NCBI GenBank assembly: GCA_963667605.2
Contig: CAXXUZ010000001.1
Span: 310,001-374,000 of the forward strand
Origin: JADLGL01 sp963667605
GTDB lineage: Bacteria; Pseudomonadota; Alphaproteobacteria; Rhizobiales; Kaistiaceae
Reading direction: 5' to 3'
Length of the DNA stretch: 64,000 nucleotides
In this document: in pieces, positions 52,190 through 61,330 of the stretch
Layout: each line of letters starts with the position of its first letter
How positions within the stretch are numbered: position 1 is the stretch's first letter
Notes under the pieces: model-generated
What the model was told of the DNA's origin: nothing
The model's input: the letters and a program-made list of their open reading frames with translations, nothing else
Databases searched by the model: none
Program-made: the position numbers and the translations under genes

Positions 52190-52218
52190 TTGACGACCAT
52201 GAAATCCCCATGTTATCC
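52190..52218 (+). promoter_or_regulatory. Promoter of the mraZ/dcw operon
   Basis: TTGACG at 52190-52195, a 17-base spacer and TTATCC at 52213-52218. The spacer and -10 overlap the MraZ boxes. It lies 112 bases before the mraZ start. Upstream to 51997 I see nothing else. Confidence 0.6.
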
Positions 52219-52230
52219 CATGCCATCCCA
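52206..52230 (-). promoter_or_regulatory. Three MraZ boxes
   Basis: On the minus strand the sequence reads TGGGA-N5-TGGGA-N5-TGGGG, direct repeats at exactly 10-base intervals, the known recognition pattern of MraZ. They overlap the -10 region of the mraZ promoter, which fits autorepression of the cluster. Confidence 0.75.
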
Positions 52231-52276
52231 GGGTAGACCGGCGGCATCGACTGCTCCGGCTGCGCCGGGATTGACG

Positions 52277-52300
52277 AAAGCCGAGGTTCACCTCGGCTTT
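52277..52300 (+). promoter_or_regulatory. Leader hairpin of mraZ
   Basis: AAAGCCGAGG-TTCA-CCTCGGCTTT is a perfect ten-pair stem with a four-base loop, 29 bases before the mraZ ATG. There is no T-run, so a role in mRNA stability, pausing or attenuation is possible rather than simple termination. Confidence 0.55.
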
Positions 52301-52329
52301 AGCAAGATCGGAATGGGGCGGCACGGCCG

Positions 52330-52803
52330 ATGGACGAATTCGTTTCGACCTTCACCAACCGGCTGGACACGAAGGGTCGGGTCTCGATCCCAGCGCCATT
52401 CCGACTGGTACTGGCACGAGATGGCTTCGACGGCCTTTATTGCTGTCCGACCCTTGACCGGCGTGCCGTCGATGCCGGCGGCAAGCTTCTCCGGGACACG
52501 ATTCGTCGAAGCCTCAGCCAGTTCGAGCCATTTTCGGAGGAGCACGAACAGCTGTCGACAGCGCTAATCGGCGAGAGCGAGATATTGAAGATCGATCAAG
52601 ACGGCCGGACGGTTTTGTCGCAATCAATCATGGAATGCGCCGGGGTAACCGAGGCTGTCACTTTCGTCGGCCAGGGCTTCAAGCTCCAGATTTGGGAACC
52701 GGAACGGCTCGCTGCTTACCGTGAAGAGGCTAAGGATCGTGTCCGCGAATTGCGGTCGCGGCTGGGGTCGCGCGCGATGAGCACGAAGCGAGGCGAGGGA
52801 TAA
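52330..52803 (+). CDS. mraZ: Transcriptional regulator MraZ
   Basis: MraZ binds the boxes in front of its own operon. It has 157 residues with two swapped-hairpin AbrB-like halves, each with the DxxxR signature: DTKGRVSIPAPFR near residue 13 and DQDGRTVLSQSI near 95. It forms ring-shaped oligomers. The stop overlaps the rsmH start by one base (TAATG), the first of the cluster's many overlaps. An extra basic tail follows the second domain. Confidence 0.95.
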   Translation: MDEFVSTFTNRLDTKGRVSIPAPFRLVLARDGFDGLYCCPTLDRRAVDAGGKLLRDTIRRSLSQFEPFSEEHEQLSTALIGESEILKIDQDGRTVLSQSIMECAGVTEAVTFVGQGFKLQIWEPERLAAYREEAKDRVRELRSRLGSRAMSTKRGEG

Positions 52804-53828
52804 TGGCCGGTCGTGGCACCAATAGTGTCACTGGCGGACCGGCCGGCCATATTCCCGTCCTGCTCGATGAGATCATCGAGCTCACCGATCCCAAGCCGGG
52901 CGAGGTGTTCATCGATGGCACCTTCGGCAATGGCGGCTATAGCCGCGCCCTGCTGGCTGCCGGAGCGAGCGTTGTGGCGATCGACCGCGACTCCGATGCG
53001 ATCGCGGAAGGGAGGCCGCTGAGCAATGCGGCCAAAGGTCGGCTGACCCTCATACGCGGCCGTTTCGGCTCGCTCGATTGGATCGCCCGCGGTGCAGGTT
53101 ATGACGAGGTCGACGGCGTGGTCCTCGATGTAGGTGTGTCGACGATGCAGCTCAATCGCGCAGAACGGGGGTTCTCCTTTATGCGCGACGGCCCGCTCGA
53201 CATGCGGATGAGCAAGGAGGGGCCAACCGCGGCGGAGCTGGTCAACAATCTCGAGCCCAAGATGCTGACCCGGATCATCGGTCTGTTCGGCGAGGAGAAG
53301 AAGGCCGGCCTGGTCAGTCGCGCCATCGCCGAAGCGCGGGTACGAAAACCGCTGACCCGAACGCGCGAGCTGGCCGAAATTGTCGAGCGTGCCGTGGGGC
53401 GCGGCCCCCGCGATCCGATTCATCCGGCGACGCGGACCTTCCAGGCGCTGAGAATTGCCGTCAATCACGAGCTTGGCGAGCTTGCCGAAGCTCTCGCCGC
53501 GGCCGAACGTATTTTGCGCCAAGACGGCCGGCTGGCGATCGTCACTTTTCATTCGCTCGAGGATAGGATCGTCAAGCGCTTTCTGGTCGAGCGTAGCCGA
53601 GAGCACTCGACGGCATCGAGGCATTTGCCGGCAGAACAGTTGGCGCCAGCGACTTTCCGACTGGTAACCAAACGCCCGGTGGTGCCGGAGGCGGCGGAGC
53701 GGGCTGATAATCCCGGGGCGCGGTCAGCAAAGCTTCGGGTTGCCATCAGAACCGCGGCCGAGCCGCGGCAGGTCGAGCCCAGCGCTCTGGGCGTTCCCGC
53801 TTTGCGGGCTTTCGGGGCGCCGGCATGA
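52803..53828 (+). CDS. rsmH: 16S rRNA (cytosine-1402-N4) methyltransferase
   Basis: RsmH methylates C1402 of 16S rRNA in the P site. The 341-residue protein has the SAM-binding motif DGTFGNGGYSRALL near residue 38, GVVLDVGVSTMQLNRAERGF near 105 and the C-terminal ITFHSLEDR equivalent VTFHSLEDRIVKRFL. The tail is Pro/Ala rich. It overlaps mraZ by one base and ftsL by four (ATGA). Confidence 0.96.
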   Translation: MAGRGTNSVTGGPAGHIPVLLDEIIELTDPKPGEVFIDGTFGNGGYSRALLAAGASVVAIDRDSDAIAEGRPLSNAAKGRLTLIRGRFGSLDWIARGAGYDEVDGVVLDVGVSTMQLNRAERGFSFMRDGPLDMRMSKEGPTAAELVNNLEPKMLTRIIGLFGEEKKAGLVSRAIAEARVRKPLTRTRELAEIVERAVGRGPRDPIHPATRTFQALRIAVNHELGELAEALAAAERILRQDGRLAIVTFHSLEDRIVKRFLVERSREHSTASRHLPAEQLAPATFRLVTKRPVVPEAAERADNPGARSAKLRVAIRTAAEPRQVEPSALGVPALRAFGAPA

Positions 53829-54178
53829 GGGCGGTGTTTCATCCGCGGCGGTTGGTCTATCCGCTGGTGGTGGCGGCGATGATCGGCGGTGCCTTGCTGA
53901 CCTATCAAGCCAAGCACGATGCCGGCGTTGCCGCCGACCGAGTTTCCGAACTGCGCCACCAAATTTCGCAGGAGCAGATCACAATCTCTTTGCTTAAAGC
54001 GGAGTGGGGCGAACTGACTCAGCCCGCGCGACTTCAGGATCTAATCGCTCGCTATCCCGGCGTCCTTGATCTGTCGCTGTTCGGCATCGACCGGATGGTT
54101 CATATCCGAGATCTGCCATATCCGCCCGACCAACAGCCCGACCTGATCGCCGAAGCGCTTATGGACGCCGGCCGATGA
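53825..54178 (+). CDS. ftsL: Cell division protein FtsL
   Basis: This is a small bitopic division protein of 117 residues. A short basic N-terminus (FHPRRLVYPL) precedes one membrane helix (residues 11-26), followed by a coiled-coil stretch (AADRVSELRHQISQEQITIS). It links FtsB and FtsQ to the FtsWI synthase. The sequence is poorly conserved, so position between rsmH and ftsI is key evidence. It overlaps both neighbours by ATGA. Confidence 0.85.
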   Translation: MRAVFHPRRLVYPLVVAAMIGGALLTYQAKHDAGVAADRVSELRHQISQEQITISLLKAEWGELTQPARLQDLIARYPGVLDLSLFGIDRMVHIRDLPYPPDQQPDLIAEALMDAGR

Positions 54179-55914
54179 GAATCACGTCGGAGGCCGGCGG
54201 TGACGGCGAGGTCGGCTTTCAGCCGCAATGGCTGGTGCCATCCCCGACACGAGTCCGCGACTACACCAAAATAAGAGTTCGGTTGGCGATCGTCCTTTTC
54301 ATCCTGGTCTACGGCGTCATAGCCGGACGGCTGATAATGCTCGGCTTCGAGGAGCAGGCCCCGGCCAATTATCGTCCCGGCGCCGAGGCGGCGATCTCCG
54401 CCGCGCGGCCAGATTTGGTTGACCGCAATGGCGAAATCCTCGCCATAGATATTCGCACCGCCTCGCTCTATGCCGAGCCGCGGCGGATCCTCGATGTCGA
54501 TGAGGCCGCCGAAGCCATCCACTCCGTGTTGCCTGAACTCAGCATTCCCTGGCTGCGCGGGCGGCTCGAGGGCGATGCCGGCTTCGCGTGGCTGCAGCGG
54601 GAGATTACGCCGCGGCAGCAGGACGCGATCCATCGGCTTGGCATACCCGGCGTCGGCTTCCTCACCGAGAATCAGCGCTTCTATCCCGGCGGGCCGGTCG
54701 CCTCGCACATTGTCGGTCACGTGAATGTCGACAATCAGGGCATCGCCGGGATCGAGAAATACATCGACGATGACTGGCTTGCTGACCTGCAGCAATTCGG
54801 CTTTGCCGCTGGTGCCAGCAGCGGATTCGAACCGGTCGAGTTGTCGATCGATCTTCGGGTTCAGCACATTTTGCGCGACGAATTGGTGACCGCGATGGAG
54901 CGCTATCAGGCGGTCGGCGCAGCGGGCATCGTCCTAGACATCTATTCCGGCGAAGTCCTCGCGATGTCGTCGATCCCGGATTATGACCCCAATCAGCCGG
55001 CGCAGGCGCTGGAACCGGACCGGCTCAATCGTGTTACCGCAGGTGTTTATGAACTCGGATCGGTGTTCAAGGCGCTGACGGTTGCGATGGCCCTCGATTC
55101 CGGGATGGTCACAATGGGCGATTATTTCGATGCCTCGCGGCCGATCTATGCCGGCGGCTTCACCATCAACGATTTTCACGGCAAGAACCGGCCGCTGACC
55201 GTGCCGGAAGTGTTTATTTTTTCGTCCAATATCGGCGCGGCGCGAATGGCCATGACCGTCGGTGCCGAGGGCCAGCAGGCGTTTCTCGACAGACTTGGCC
55301 TGACGTCGCGGATCGCGACCGAATTGCCCGAGCGGGCGACGCCCTTGATGCCGGATCGATGGGGCGACCTCACCACGATGACCGTCGCTTTCGGCCACGG
55401 CTTTTTGACCACGCCGATGAATCTTGCCGTTGCCGCGGCGGCGCTGATGAATGGCGGCCAATTGATTCCCCCGACCTTCCTCCCACGGAGCGAAGCGGAG
55501 GCTCGGCAGATGGCGGTTCAGGTGATCAGCCCGGAAACCAGCCAGTTGATGCGATACATGTTCCGCCTCAACGCGGTAGAGGGCTCCGGCTACCGGGCCG
55601 ACGTGCCAGGATATCTCGTCGGCGGCAAGACCGGCACCGCAGAGAAGATCGTCGATGGCGGCTACAGTAGTACTGCGGTCCTCAACTCTTTCCTGGCGGC
55701 TTTTCCGATGGACAATCCGCAATATATCGTCCTGGTCATCGTCGACGATCCGCAGCCGCTTCCGGGCGAGGGCCGAACCTCCGCTTACAACGCCGCGCCG
55801 ATCGTTGCCAATGTCATTCGCCGTTCGGCCTCGATGCTCGGCGTGACGCCCCGCTTCCAGCCATTCGACTACGCCATATTAGAGTCATATGCGTTGGTCA
55901 CAACCGGGCGGTGA
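54175..55914 (+). CDS. ftsI: Septal peptidoglycan transpeptidase FtsI (PBP3)
   Basis: FtsI cross-links septal peptidoglycan. It has 579 residues: a membrane anchor near residues 37-58 (LAIVLFILVYGVIAGRLIML), the PBP dimer domain, and the transpeptidase with active-site Ser in ELGSVFKALT (near 297), SxN in FSSNIGAA and KTG in VGGKTGTAEK. The motif residue after the serine (Val-Phe-Lys) fits class B PBPs. It overlaps ftsL; murE begins 32 bases later. Confidence 0.96.
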   Translation: MRITSEAGGDGEVGFQPQWLVPSPTRVRDYTKIRVRLAIVLFILVYGVIAGRLIMLGFEEQAPANYRPGAEAAISAARPDLVDRNGEILAIDIRTASLYAEPRRILDVDEAAEAIHSVLPELSIPWLRGRLEGDAGFAWLQREITPRQQDAIHRLGIPGVGFLTENQRFYPGGPVASHIVGHVNVDNQGIAGIEKYIDDDWLADLQQFGFAAGASSGFEPVELSIDLRVQHILRDELVTAMERYQAVGAAGIVLDIYSGEVLAMSSIPDYDPNQPAQALEPDRLNRVTAGVYELGSVFKALTVAMALDSGMVTMGDYFDASRPIYAGGFTINDFHGKNRPLTVPEVFIFSSNIGAARMAMTVGAEGQQAFLDRLGLTSRIATELPERATPLMPDRWGDLTTMTVAFGHGFLTTPMNLAVAAAALMNGGQLIPPTFLPRSEAEARQMAVQVISPETSQLMRYMFRLNAVEGSGYRADVPGYLVGGKTGTAEKIVDGGYSSTAVLNSFLAAFPMDNPQYIVLVIVDDPQPLPGEGRTSAYNAAPIVANVIRRSASMLGVTPRFQPFDYAILESYALVTTGR

Positions 55915-55946
55915 CCTTTCCGAGTTGAACAAAGCCGGCGTTCTTC

Positions 55947-57395
55947 ATGCAGCTTGGTGACCTTGCCGAAAACCTCGCGGTCGACGCGCCGGCGGTGGCG
56001 ATCGAGATTTCCGGCCTCACCGCCGACTCACGCCTCGTGAGGCCGGGATTCCTGTTTGCCGCCTTGCGCGGCACGGTCGCCGATGGTGCGGATTTCGCGA
56101 ACGCCGCGATCGCTGCGGGCGCAGCGGCGATCCTAACCGACTCCGATGCCGAGATCGCCGATAATTCGGTGCCGCTCCTCCGGGCGGGGGATCCTCGTCG
56201 GGTGCTCGCCTTGCTCGCGGCAAGGTTCTATCCGCGGCAACCGAAGCATCTGGTCGCGGTCACTGGCACCAGCGGCAAGACCTCGGTCGCGGTATTTCTC
56301 CGCCAGATCTTCGAGCGGGCCGGCCACAATGCAGCCAGCATCGGCACGATCGGGCTGGTTGGCCCCGCCGGCGGTGAGCCGGGTTCGCTGACGACCCCCG
56401 ATCCGGTAGATCTCCACCAATTGCTCGATCGTCTTGCCGGCGTGGACGGCGTCACCCATGCGGCGATTGAAGCGTCGAGCCATGGCCTCGACCAGCGGCG
56501 GCTGGACGGGCTGTGCTTGGCTGCTGCTGGTTTCACCAATCTTGGCCGCGACCATTTGGACTACCACCATGATCCGTCGGACTATCTCGGCGCCAAGCTG
56601 CGTCTATTTCGTCAGATCTTGCCGCCGAGCGGTATTGCCGTGGTCAATGCCGACGGCGATGTCGCCGTGGAGGTTATCGCCGCGGTCGAGGCTGCCGGGA
56701 GCCGTTTGATGCTGGTCGGTCGCGCTGGGGCCGACCTCCGCATGGTCGCGGTGCGGGACGAGGGCTCCAAACAGCATCTCAAATTGGAGGCCGATGGCCG
56801 CATTATCGATGTGACGTTGCCATTAGCTGGGGCGTTTCAAGCAGATAATGCTGTGATGGCGGCGGGGTTGGCGATCGCCGCCGGGATCGATACGGAATTC
56901 GCGATTGGCTCGCTGGCCGATCTCGAAGGGGCTCCCGGTCGGTTGGAAAAAGTGGCGGAAACCCAGAATGGCGCCATGATCTTTGTCGACTATGCGCACA
57001 AGCCGGAAGCTTTGGCAGCGGCGCTCGAGGCTCTTCGCCCGCTGACTCGGGGCCGGCTGATCGTCGTCTTCGGCGCTGGTGGTGATCGCGATTCCGGCAA
57101 GCGGCCGTTGATGGGCAAGGCGGCTGCCAAATTCGCCGACATCGTGATTGTCACCGACGACAACCCACGCAGCGAAGAGCCGGCGGCGATACGCACGCAA
57201 ATTCTCGAAGGGGCACCGGATGCGATCGAGATCGGTGGGCGCGGCAACGCGATCAGAGAGTCGGTGGCAATGCTCCGCCAGGGAGACGTTCTTTGCGTTG
57301 CCGGAAAGGGCCATGAGACCGGGCAGACGGTTGCCGGCAAGACAATGCCGTTCTCGGATCATGACAAGATCGCGGAGGCCGCGGCTGCACAATGA
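55947..57395 (+). CDS. murE: UDP-MurNAc-tripeptide ligase MurE
   Basis: MurE adds the third residue to UDP-MurNAc-L-Ala-D-Glu in the cytoplasm. It has 482 residues with the ATP motif VTGTSGKTSVAVF near 105, the central domain (HAAIEASSHGLDQRRLDG) and the DDNPRSEEP motif near 404, which selects meso-diaminopimelate rather than lysine. Overlap with murF is ATGA. Confidence 0.96.
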   Translation: MQLGDLAENLAVDAPAVAIEISGLTADSRLVRPGFLFAALRGTVADGADFANAAIAAGAAAILTDSDAEIADNSVPLLRAGDPRRVLALLAARFYPRQPKHLVAVTGTSGKTSVAVFLRQIFERAGHNAASIGTIGLVGPAGGEPGSLTTPDPVDLHQLLDRLAGVDGVTHAAIEASSHGLDQRRLDGLCLAAAGFTNLGRDHLDYHHDPSDYLGAKLRLFRQILPPSGIAVVNADGDVAVEVIAAVEAAGSRLMLVGRAGADLRMVAVRDEGSKQHLKLEADGRIIDVTLPLAGAFQADNAVMAAGLAIAAGIDTEFAIGSLADLEGAPGRLEKVAETQNGAMIFVDYAHKPEALAAALEALRPLTRGRLIVVFGAGGDRDSGKRPLMGKAAAKFADIVIVTDDNPRSEEPAAIRTQILEGAPDAIEIGGRGNAIRESVAMLRQGDVLCVAGKGHETGQTVAGKTMPFSDHDKIAEAAAAQ

Positions 57396-58834
57396 CAGAG
57401 CCGCTTTGGGCGTTTTCGACGCTGCTCGATATCACCAATGGCCGCTCCGTTGGGCCGCAGGCGGATTCTGTCAACGGTATCTCGATCGACTCCAGGACGA
57501 TCGACGAGGGCGACGCTTTCATCGCCATCCGCGGCCAGCGCTTGGACGGCCATGACTATGTCGGCGCCGCTTTGGCGCGCGGAGCGGTTGTGGCCATCGT
57601 CGCGCAAGAAAAGCTGGCGGGGCTTGGACGGATCGGCGGACCGCTGTTGGTGGTCGATGATGTGATGAAGGCGATGCGTCGGTTGGCGGTTGCCGCACGA
57701 GCGCGCTTTTCCGGCAAGATCGTTGCCGTCACCGGTAGTGCCGGCAAGACCACGACCAAGGACATGCTGCGGTTGGCCCTCGCCCCCAGCGGCAATGTTC
57801 ACGCGGCGCCGGCCTCGTTCAACAACCATTGGGGCGTTCCGCTGTCCTTGGCGCGGATGCCGGATGGCGCCGATTTTGGAGTGTTCGAGATCGGGATGAA
57901 CCATCCCGGCGAGATCACATCGCTCGCTGCAATGGTACGTCCTCATGCGGCAATCATCACCATGATTGCAGCCGGCCATCTTGGCGCCTTTGCCGGTGTC
58001 GACGAGATCGCGCACGCCAAGGCGGAGATATTTGCTGGGATCGAGCCGGGCGGCACTGCGATCCTCAATCGAGACGATCGGCATTTCGAGCTGCTGGCCG
58101 GGCTGGCGCGGGCGGAAGGTGTCGCCCGCATTGTCGGCTTTGGCGAGCACCCCGAGGCCGAGATTCGACTCCTCGAGGTTACGCTGGTTCCGGCCGGGTC
58201 GACTGTGCAGGCAGAAATCTCTGGCAAGCCGGTCGGCTATTCGCTCAGCGTCCCAGGGGCGCATATCGTTGCCAACAGTCTTGCAGTTCTGGCCGCCGTC
58301 GACGCCTTTGGGGCTGATCTCGGCGCGGCCGCGAAAGCGCTGGCCGACTTTGCCGCAGGCGAGGGCCGCGGCGATAGGACCGTGATGCATTTGCCCGAGG
58401 GGTCGGCGCTGCTGATCGACGAGAGCTATAACGCCAATCCCGCCTCGATGCGCGCCGCGCTTAGTGTCTTGGCGCGGGATGAGCCGGAGGGCCGCGGCCG
58501 CCGGGTCGCCGTCCTTGGCGATATGCTCGAACTCGGCAAAGCCGAACTGGCACATCATGCAGCGCTCGCCGAACCACTCATCGCCGCATCCGTCGATCGA
58601 GTGTATTTGGTCGGTCCGAGCATGGCAGCACTGTGGGAAGTCTTGCCGTCGGACCGTCGGGCCGTCTATTCCCAAGCCGCGACCGAGCTGGGCTCGGTGA
58701 TTGCCAGGGATCTTGGTCCCGGTGATGTTGTGATGGTCAAGGGTTCCAACGGGATCCAGATGGCGACCATCGTCGAGGCGTTGAAGCGGCGTTTCGCGGC
58801 AGCCGCAGATGTGGTTCGGCAAGGGGCGAATTAA
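57392..58834 (+). CDS. murF: UDP-MurNAc-pentapeptide synthetase MurF
   Basis: MurF attaches D-Ala-D-Ala to the tripeptide. It has 480 residues with ATP motif VTGSAGKTTTKDMLR near 112, FNNHWGVPLSLARM near 145, EIGMNHPGEI near 166 and LLIDESYNANPASMRAAL near 335. The stop TAA overlaps the mraY ATG by one base (TAATG). Confidence 0.96.
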   Translation: MTEPLWAFSTLLDITNGRSVGPQADSVNGISIDSRTIDEGDAFIAIRGQRLDGHDYVGAALARGAVVAIVAQEKLAGLGRIGGPLLVVDDVMKAMRRLAVAARARFSGKIVAVTGSAGKTTTKDMLRLALAPSGNVHAAPASFNNHWGVPLSLARMPDGADFGVFEIGMNHPGEITSLAAMVRPHAAIITMIAAGHLGAFAGVDEIAHAKAEIFAGIEPGGTAILNRDDRHFELLAGLARAEGVARIVGFGEHPEAEIRLLEVTLVPAGSTVQAEISGKPVGYSLSVPGAHIVANSLAVLAAVDAFGADLGAAAKALADFAAGEGRGDRTVMHLPEGSALLIDESYNANPASMRAALSVLARDEPEGRGRRVAVLGDMLELGKAELAHHAALAEPLIAASVDRVYLVGPSMAALWEVLPSDRRAVYSQAATELGSVIARDLGPGDVVMVKGSNGIQMATIVEALKRRFAAAADVVRQGAN

Positions 58835-59922
58835 TGCTGGTGTTTCTGGCCGAACTGCTGAGCGATCTGCCGGGCGGCAATGTTGTCAGCTACATCACTT
58901 TCCGCACCGGTGCCGCGGCGCTCACCGGGCTTTTGTTCGTGTTCCTGTTCGGGCCAGCGATCATTGCGGCATTGCGCGTGCGACAGGGACAGGGACAGCC
59001 AATTCGCGCCGACGGGCCGGTCAATCATCTCCTGACCAAAAAGGGTACGCCAACCATGGGCGGCCTGATGGTCCTTTCTGGATTGATGGTCTCGACCCTA
59101 CTGTGGGCGGACCTTCGCAATGTCTATCTTTGGACGGTGCTGGGCGTGACGGTCGCCTTCGGGCTGATCGGATTTTATGACGACATGCTCAAGATCCGGC
59201 GCGCGAGCAGCGACACCGGCTTTTCCGGTCGAATGCGCCTGCTATTGGAGTTCTCCGTTGCAGCGGTCGCGGCATTTATACTGATGCAGATCGGCAGTGG
59301 CGAACTCGCCGACGGCCTGGCGGTGCCTTTCGCCAAGGAATTCATCATCAATCTCGGCTGGTTCTTCGTGCCGTTCGGAGCCATTGTCATCACCGGTTTT
59401 GGCAATGCGGTGAATTTCACCGACGGCCTCGATGGGCTGGCGATCGTGCCGGCAATGATTGCGCTGGGGACCTTCGGCCTGTTCGCCTATCTGGTCGGCA
59501 ATTCGGTCTATTCCGACTATCTCCAGATCCACTATGTCGTCGGCACTGGAGAGCTGGCGGTGCTGTGTGGCGCGGTGCTCGGCGCCGGCCTCGGTTTCCT
59601 TTGGTTCAATGCGCCGCCGGCGGCGATTTTCATGGGCGACACCGGCTCGCTTGCACTCGGCGGCATGCTCGGAGCGCTGGCGGTCGCGACCAAGCATGAG
59701 ATCGTGGCGCTAATCGTCGGCGGCTTGTTCGTCCTGGAAACCGTATCGGTCGTGATCCAGGTGGTGTCGTTTCGATTGACTGGGAAGCGAGTCTTCCGAA
59801 TGGCGCCGCTGCACCACCATTTCGAACATAAGGGCTGGACCGAGCCGCAGATTGTGATCCGGTTCTGGATCATCGCGGTGGTGCTCGCTCTGCTTGGACT
59901 TTCCAGCTTGAAACTCAGGTGA
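58834..59922 (+). CDS. mraY: Phospho-MurNAc-pentapeptide transferase MraY
   Basis: MraY makes lipid I by moving phospho-MurNAc-pentapeptide to undecaprenyl phosphate. This inner-membrane protein has 362 residues and ten helices, with GTPTMGGLM near 70, the catalytic FYDDMLKI near 115, NAVNFTDGLDGLAI near 190 and PLHHHFE near 325. All the known catalytic aspartate and histidine positions are present. Confidence 0.97.
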   Translation: MLVFLAELLSDLPGGNVVSYITFRTGAAALTGLLFVFLFGPAIIAALRVRQGQGQPIRADGPVNHLLTKKGTPTMGGLMVLSGLMVSTLLWADLRNVYLWTVLGVTVAFGLIGFYDDMLKIRRASSDTGFSGRMRLLLEFSVAAVAAFILMQIGSGELADGLAVPFAKEFIINLGWFFVPFGAIVITGFGNAVNFTDGLDGLAIVPAMIALGTFGLFAYLVGNSVYSDYLQIHYVVGTGELAVLCGAVLGAGLGFLWFNAPPAAIFMGDTGSLALGGMLGALAVATKHEIVALIVGGLFVLETVSVVIQVVSFRLTGKRVFRMAPLHHHFEHKGWTEPQIVIRFWIIAVVLALLGLSSLKLR

Positions 59923-59926
59923 TCCG

Positions 59927-61330
59927 ATGATCCCGGTCAGCGGCTTTGAGGGTCGTCGGGTCGCGTTGTTCGGCCTTGGCGCCAGCGGGGTAGCGACAGC
60001 TCGGGCGCTTGCTGCCGGCGGCGCCGAGCCAATTTGCTGGGACGACCAATACGCTGCTTGTTCTGGGGCGGAAGCGGTTGGGTTGACCGTCGCCGATCTC
60101 ACCAAAGCCGACTGGCGCGGGTCTGCCGCGCTGTTGTTGTCGCCCGGTGTGCCGCTGACCCATCCGGTTCCCCATCCCGTGGTGCGGCTTGCCGAGGCGG
60201 CCGGCGTCCCGATCTTCGGCGATATCGAACTCTTCAGTCGCGAGCGAAAACGGCTGGCGCCGAAAGCGCCGCTGGTGGCCGTCACCGGCACCAATGGCAA
60301 ATCGACCACGGTGGCGTTGATCGCGCACCTTCTTCGTGGAGCGGGACGTGACGCTCAGCTCGGCGGCAATTTCGGCCCAGCCGTCTTATCGCTTGAACCA
60401 CCGGCAATTGTTCGGACACACGTTTTGGAATGTTCATCGTTCCAGATCGAATTGGCGGCGAGCCTCAAGCCGAGCGTCGGCGTCCTCCTCAATATCAGCT
60501 CCGACCATATCGATCGTCACGGCACCTTCGAGCGCTATGTCGAGATCAAGGAGCGGCTTCCCCACGCGGCCGATCAAGTGGTCATCGGCGTTGATGATCC
60601 CCGCTCTGCCCTGATCGCCGATCATATCGAGCAGGATGACGGCCGGGTTGTTGTCCGACTCTCGGTCCGCAATCCGCTTGCGGACGGGATCACGGTCCGC
60701 AACGGCGTCATTGCCACGGTGGCCGCCGGGGCCGAGGAGGCAGTCGCTTCACTGGACGGGATCAAAACTCTTCGCGGCGCTCACAATGCGCAAAACGCTG
60801 CCGCAGCTGTCGCGGTTGTGCGGATCCTTGGCCTCGACAATCGAACGATTGCCGGGGGTCTCGCCAGTTTTCCGGGCCTCCCGCATCGGTTGGAGGAGGT
60901 CGGCCGGATCGGCCGGGTGATCTTCGTCAATGATTCAAAGGCAACAAATGCCGACGCAGCGGCGCGCGCGTTATCAAGCTTTAACCATATCTATTGGATT
61001 GTAGGCGGCCGGCCGAAATCGGACGGGATCGCCGGACTCGAGTCGTTGTTCCCCCGTGTGGCCAAGGCATTCCTGATCGGCGAATCGGCCGAGACCTTTG
61101 CGAGAACCTTGGAGGGTAGATTGGCGTATGAGCTTTCCGAAACCTTAGAGCGGGCGGTCGCAGCGGCGATCGGTGTAGCAGTCGAAAGCCCGGAGCCCGA
61201 GTCGGTCGTTCTGCTCTCGCCGGCGGCCGCATCCCATGATCAATTCAAGAATTTCGCCGAGCGCGGCGAAGCTTTCCGGACGATCGTCAAGGGACTTGGC
61301 GCGAAGGACGAAAAGGCCGTCGACTGTTGA
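59927..61330 (+). CDS. murD: UDP-MurNAc-L-Ala:D-Glu ligase MurD
   Basis: MurD adds D-glutamate. It has 467 residues: an N-terminal Rossmann part (RRVALFGLGASGVATARAL), the ATP motif VAVTGTNGKSTTVALI near 120, SSFQIEL near 167, and the C-terminal NDSKATNADAAARAL near 340. The TGA stop overlaps the TTG start of ftsW. Confidence 0.96.
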   Translation: MIPVSGFEGRRVALFGLGASGVATARALAAGGAEPICWDDQYAACSGAEAVGLTVADLTKADWRGSAALLLSPGVPLTHPVPHPVVRLAEAAGVPIFGDIELFSRERKRLAPKAPLVAVTGTNGKSTTVALIAHLLRGAGRDAQLGGNFGPAVLSLEPPAIVRTHVLECSSFQIELAASLKPSVGVLLNISSDHIDRHGTFERYVEIKERLPHAADQVVIGVDDPRSALIADHIEQDDGRVVVRLSVRNPLADGITVRNGVIATVAAGAEEAVASLDGIKTLRGAHNAQNAAAAVAVVRILGLDNRTIAGGLASFPGLPHRLEEVGRIGRVIFVNDSKATNADAAARALSSFNHIYWIVGGRPKSDGIAGLESLFPRVAKAFLIGESAETFARTLEGRLAYELSETLERAVAAAIGVAVESPEPESVVLLSPAAASHDQFKNFAERGEAFRTIVKGLGAKDEKAVDC

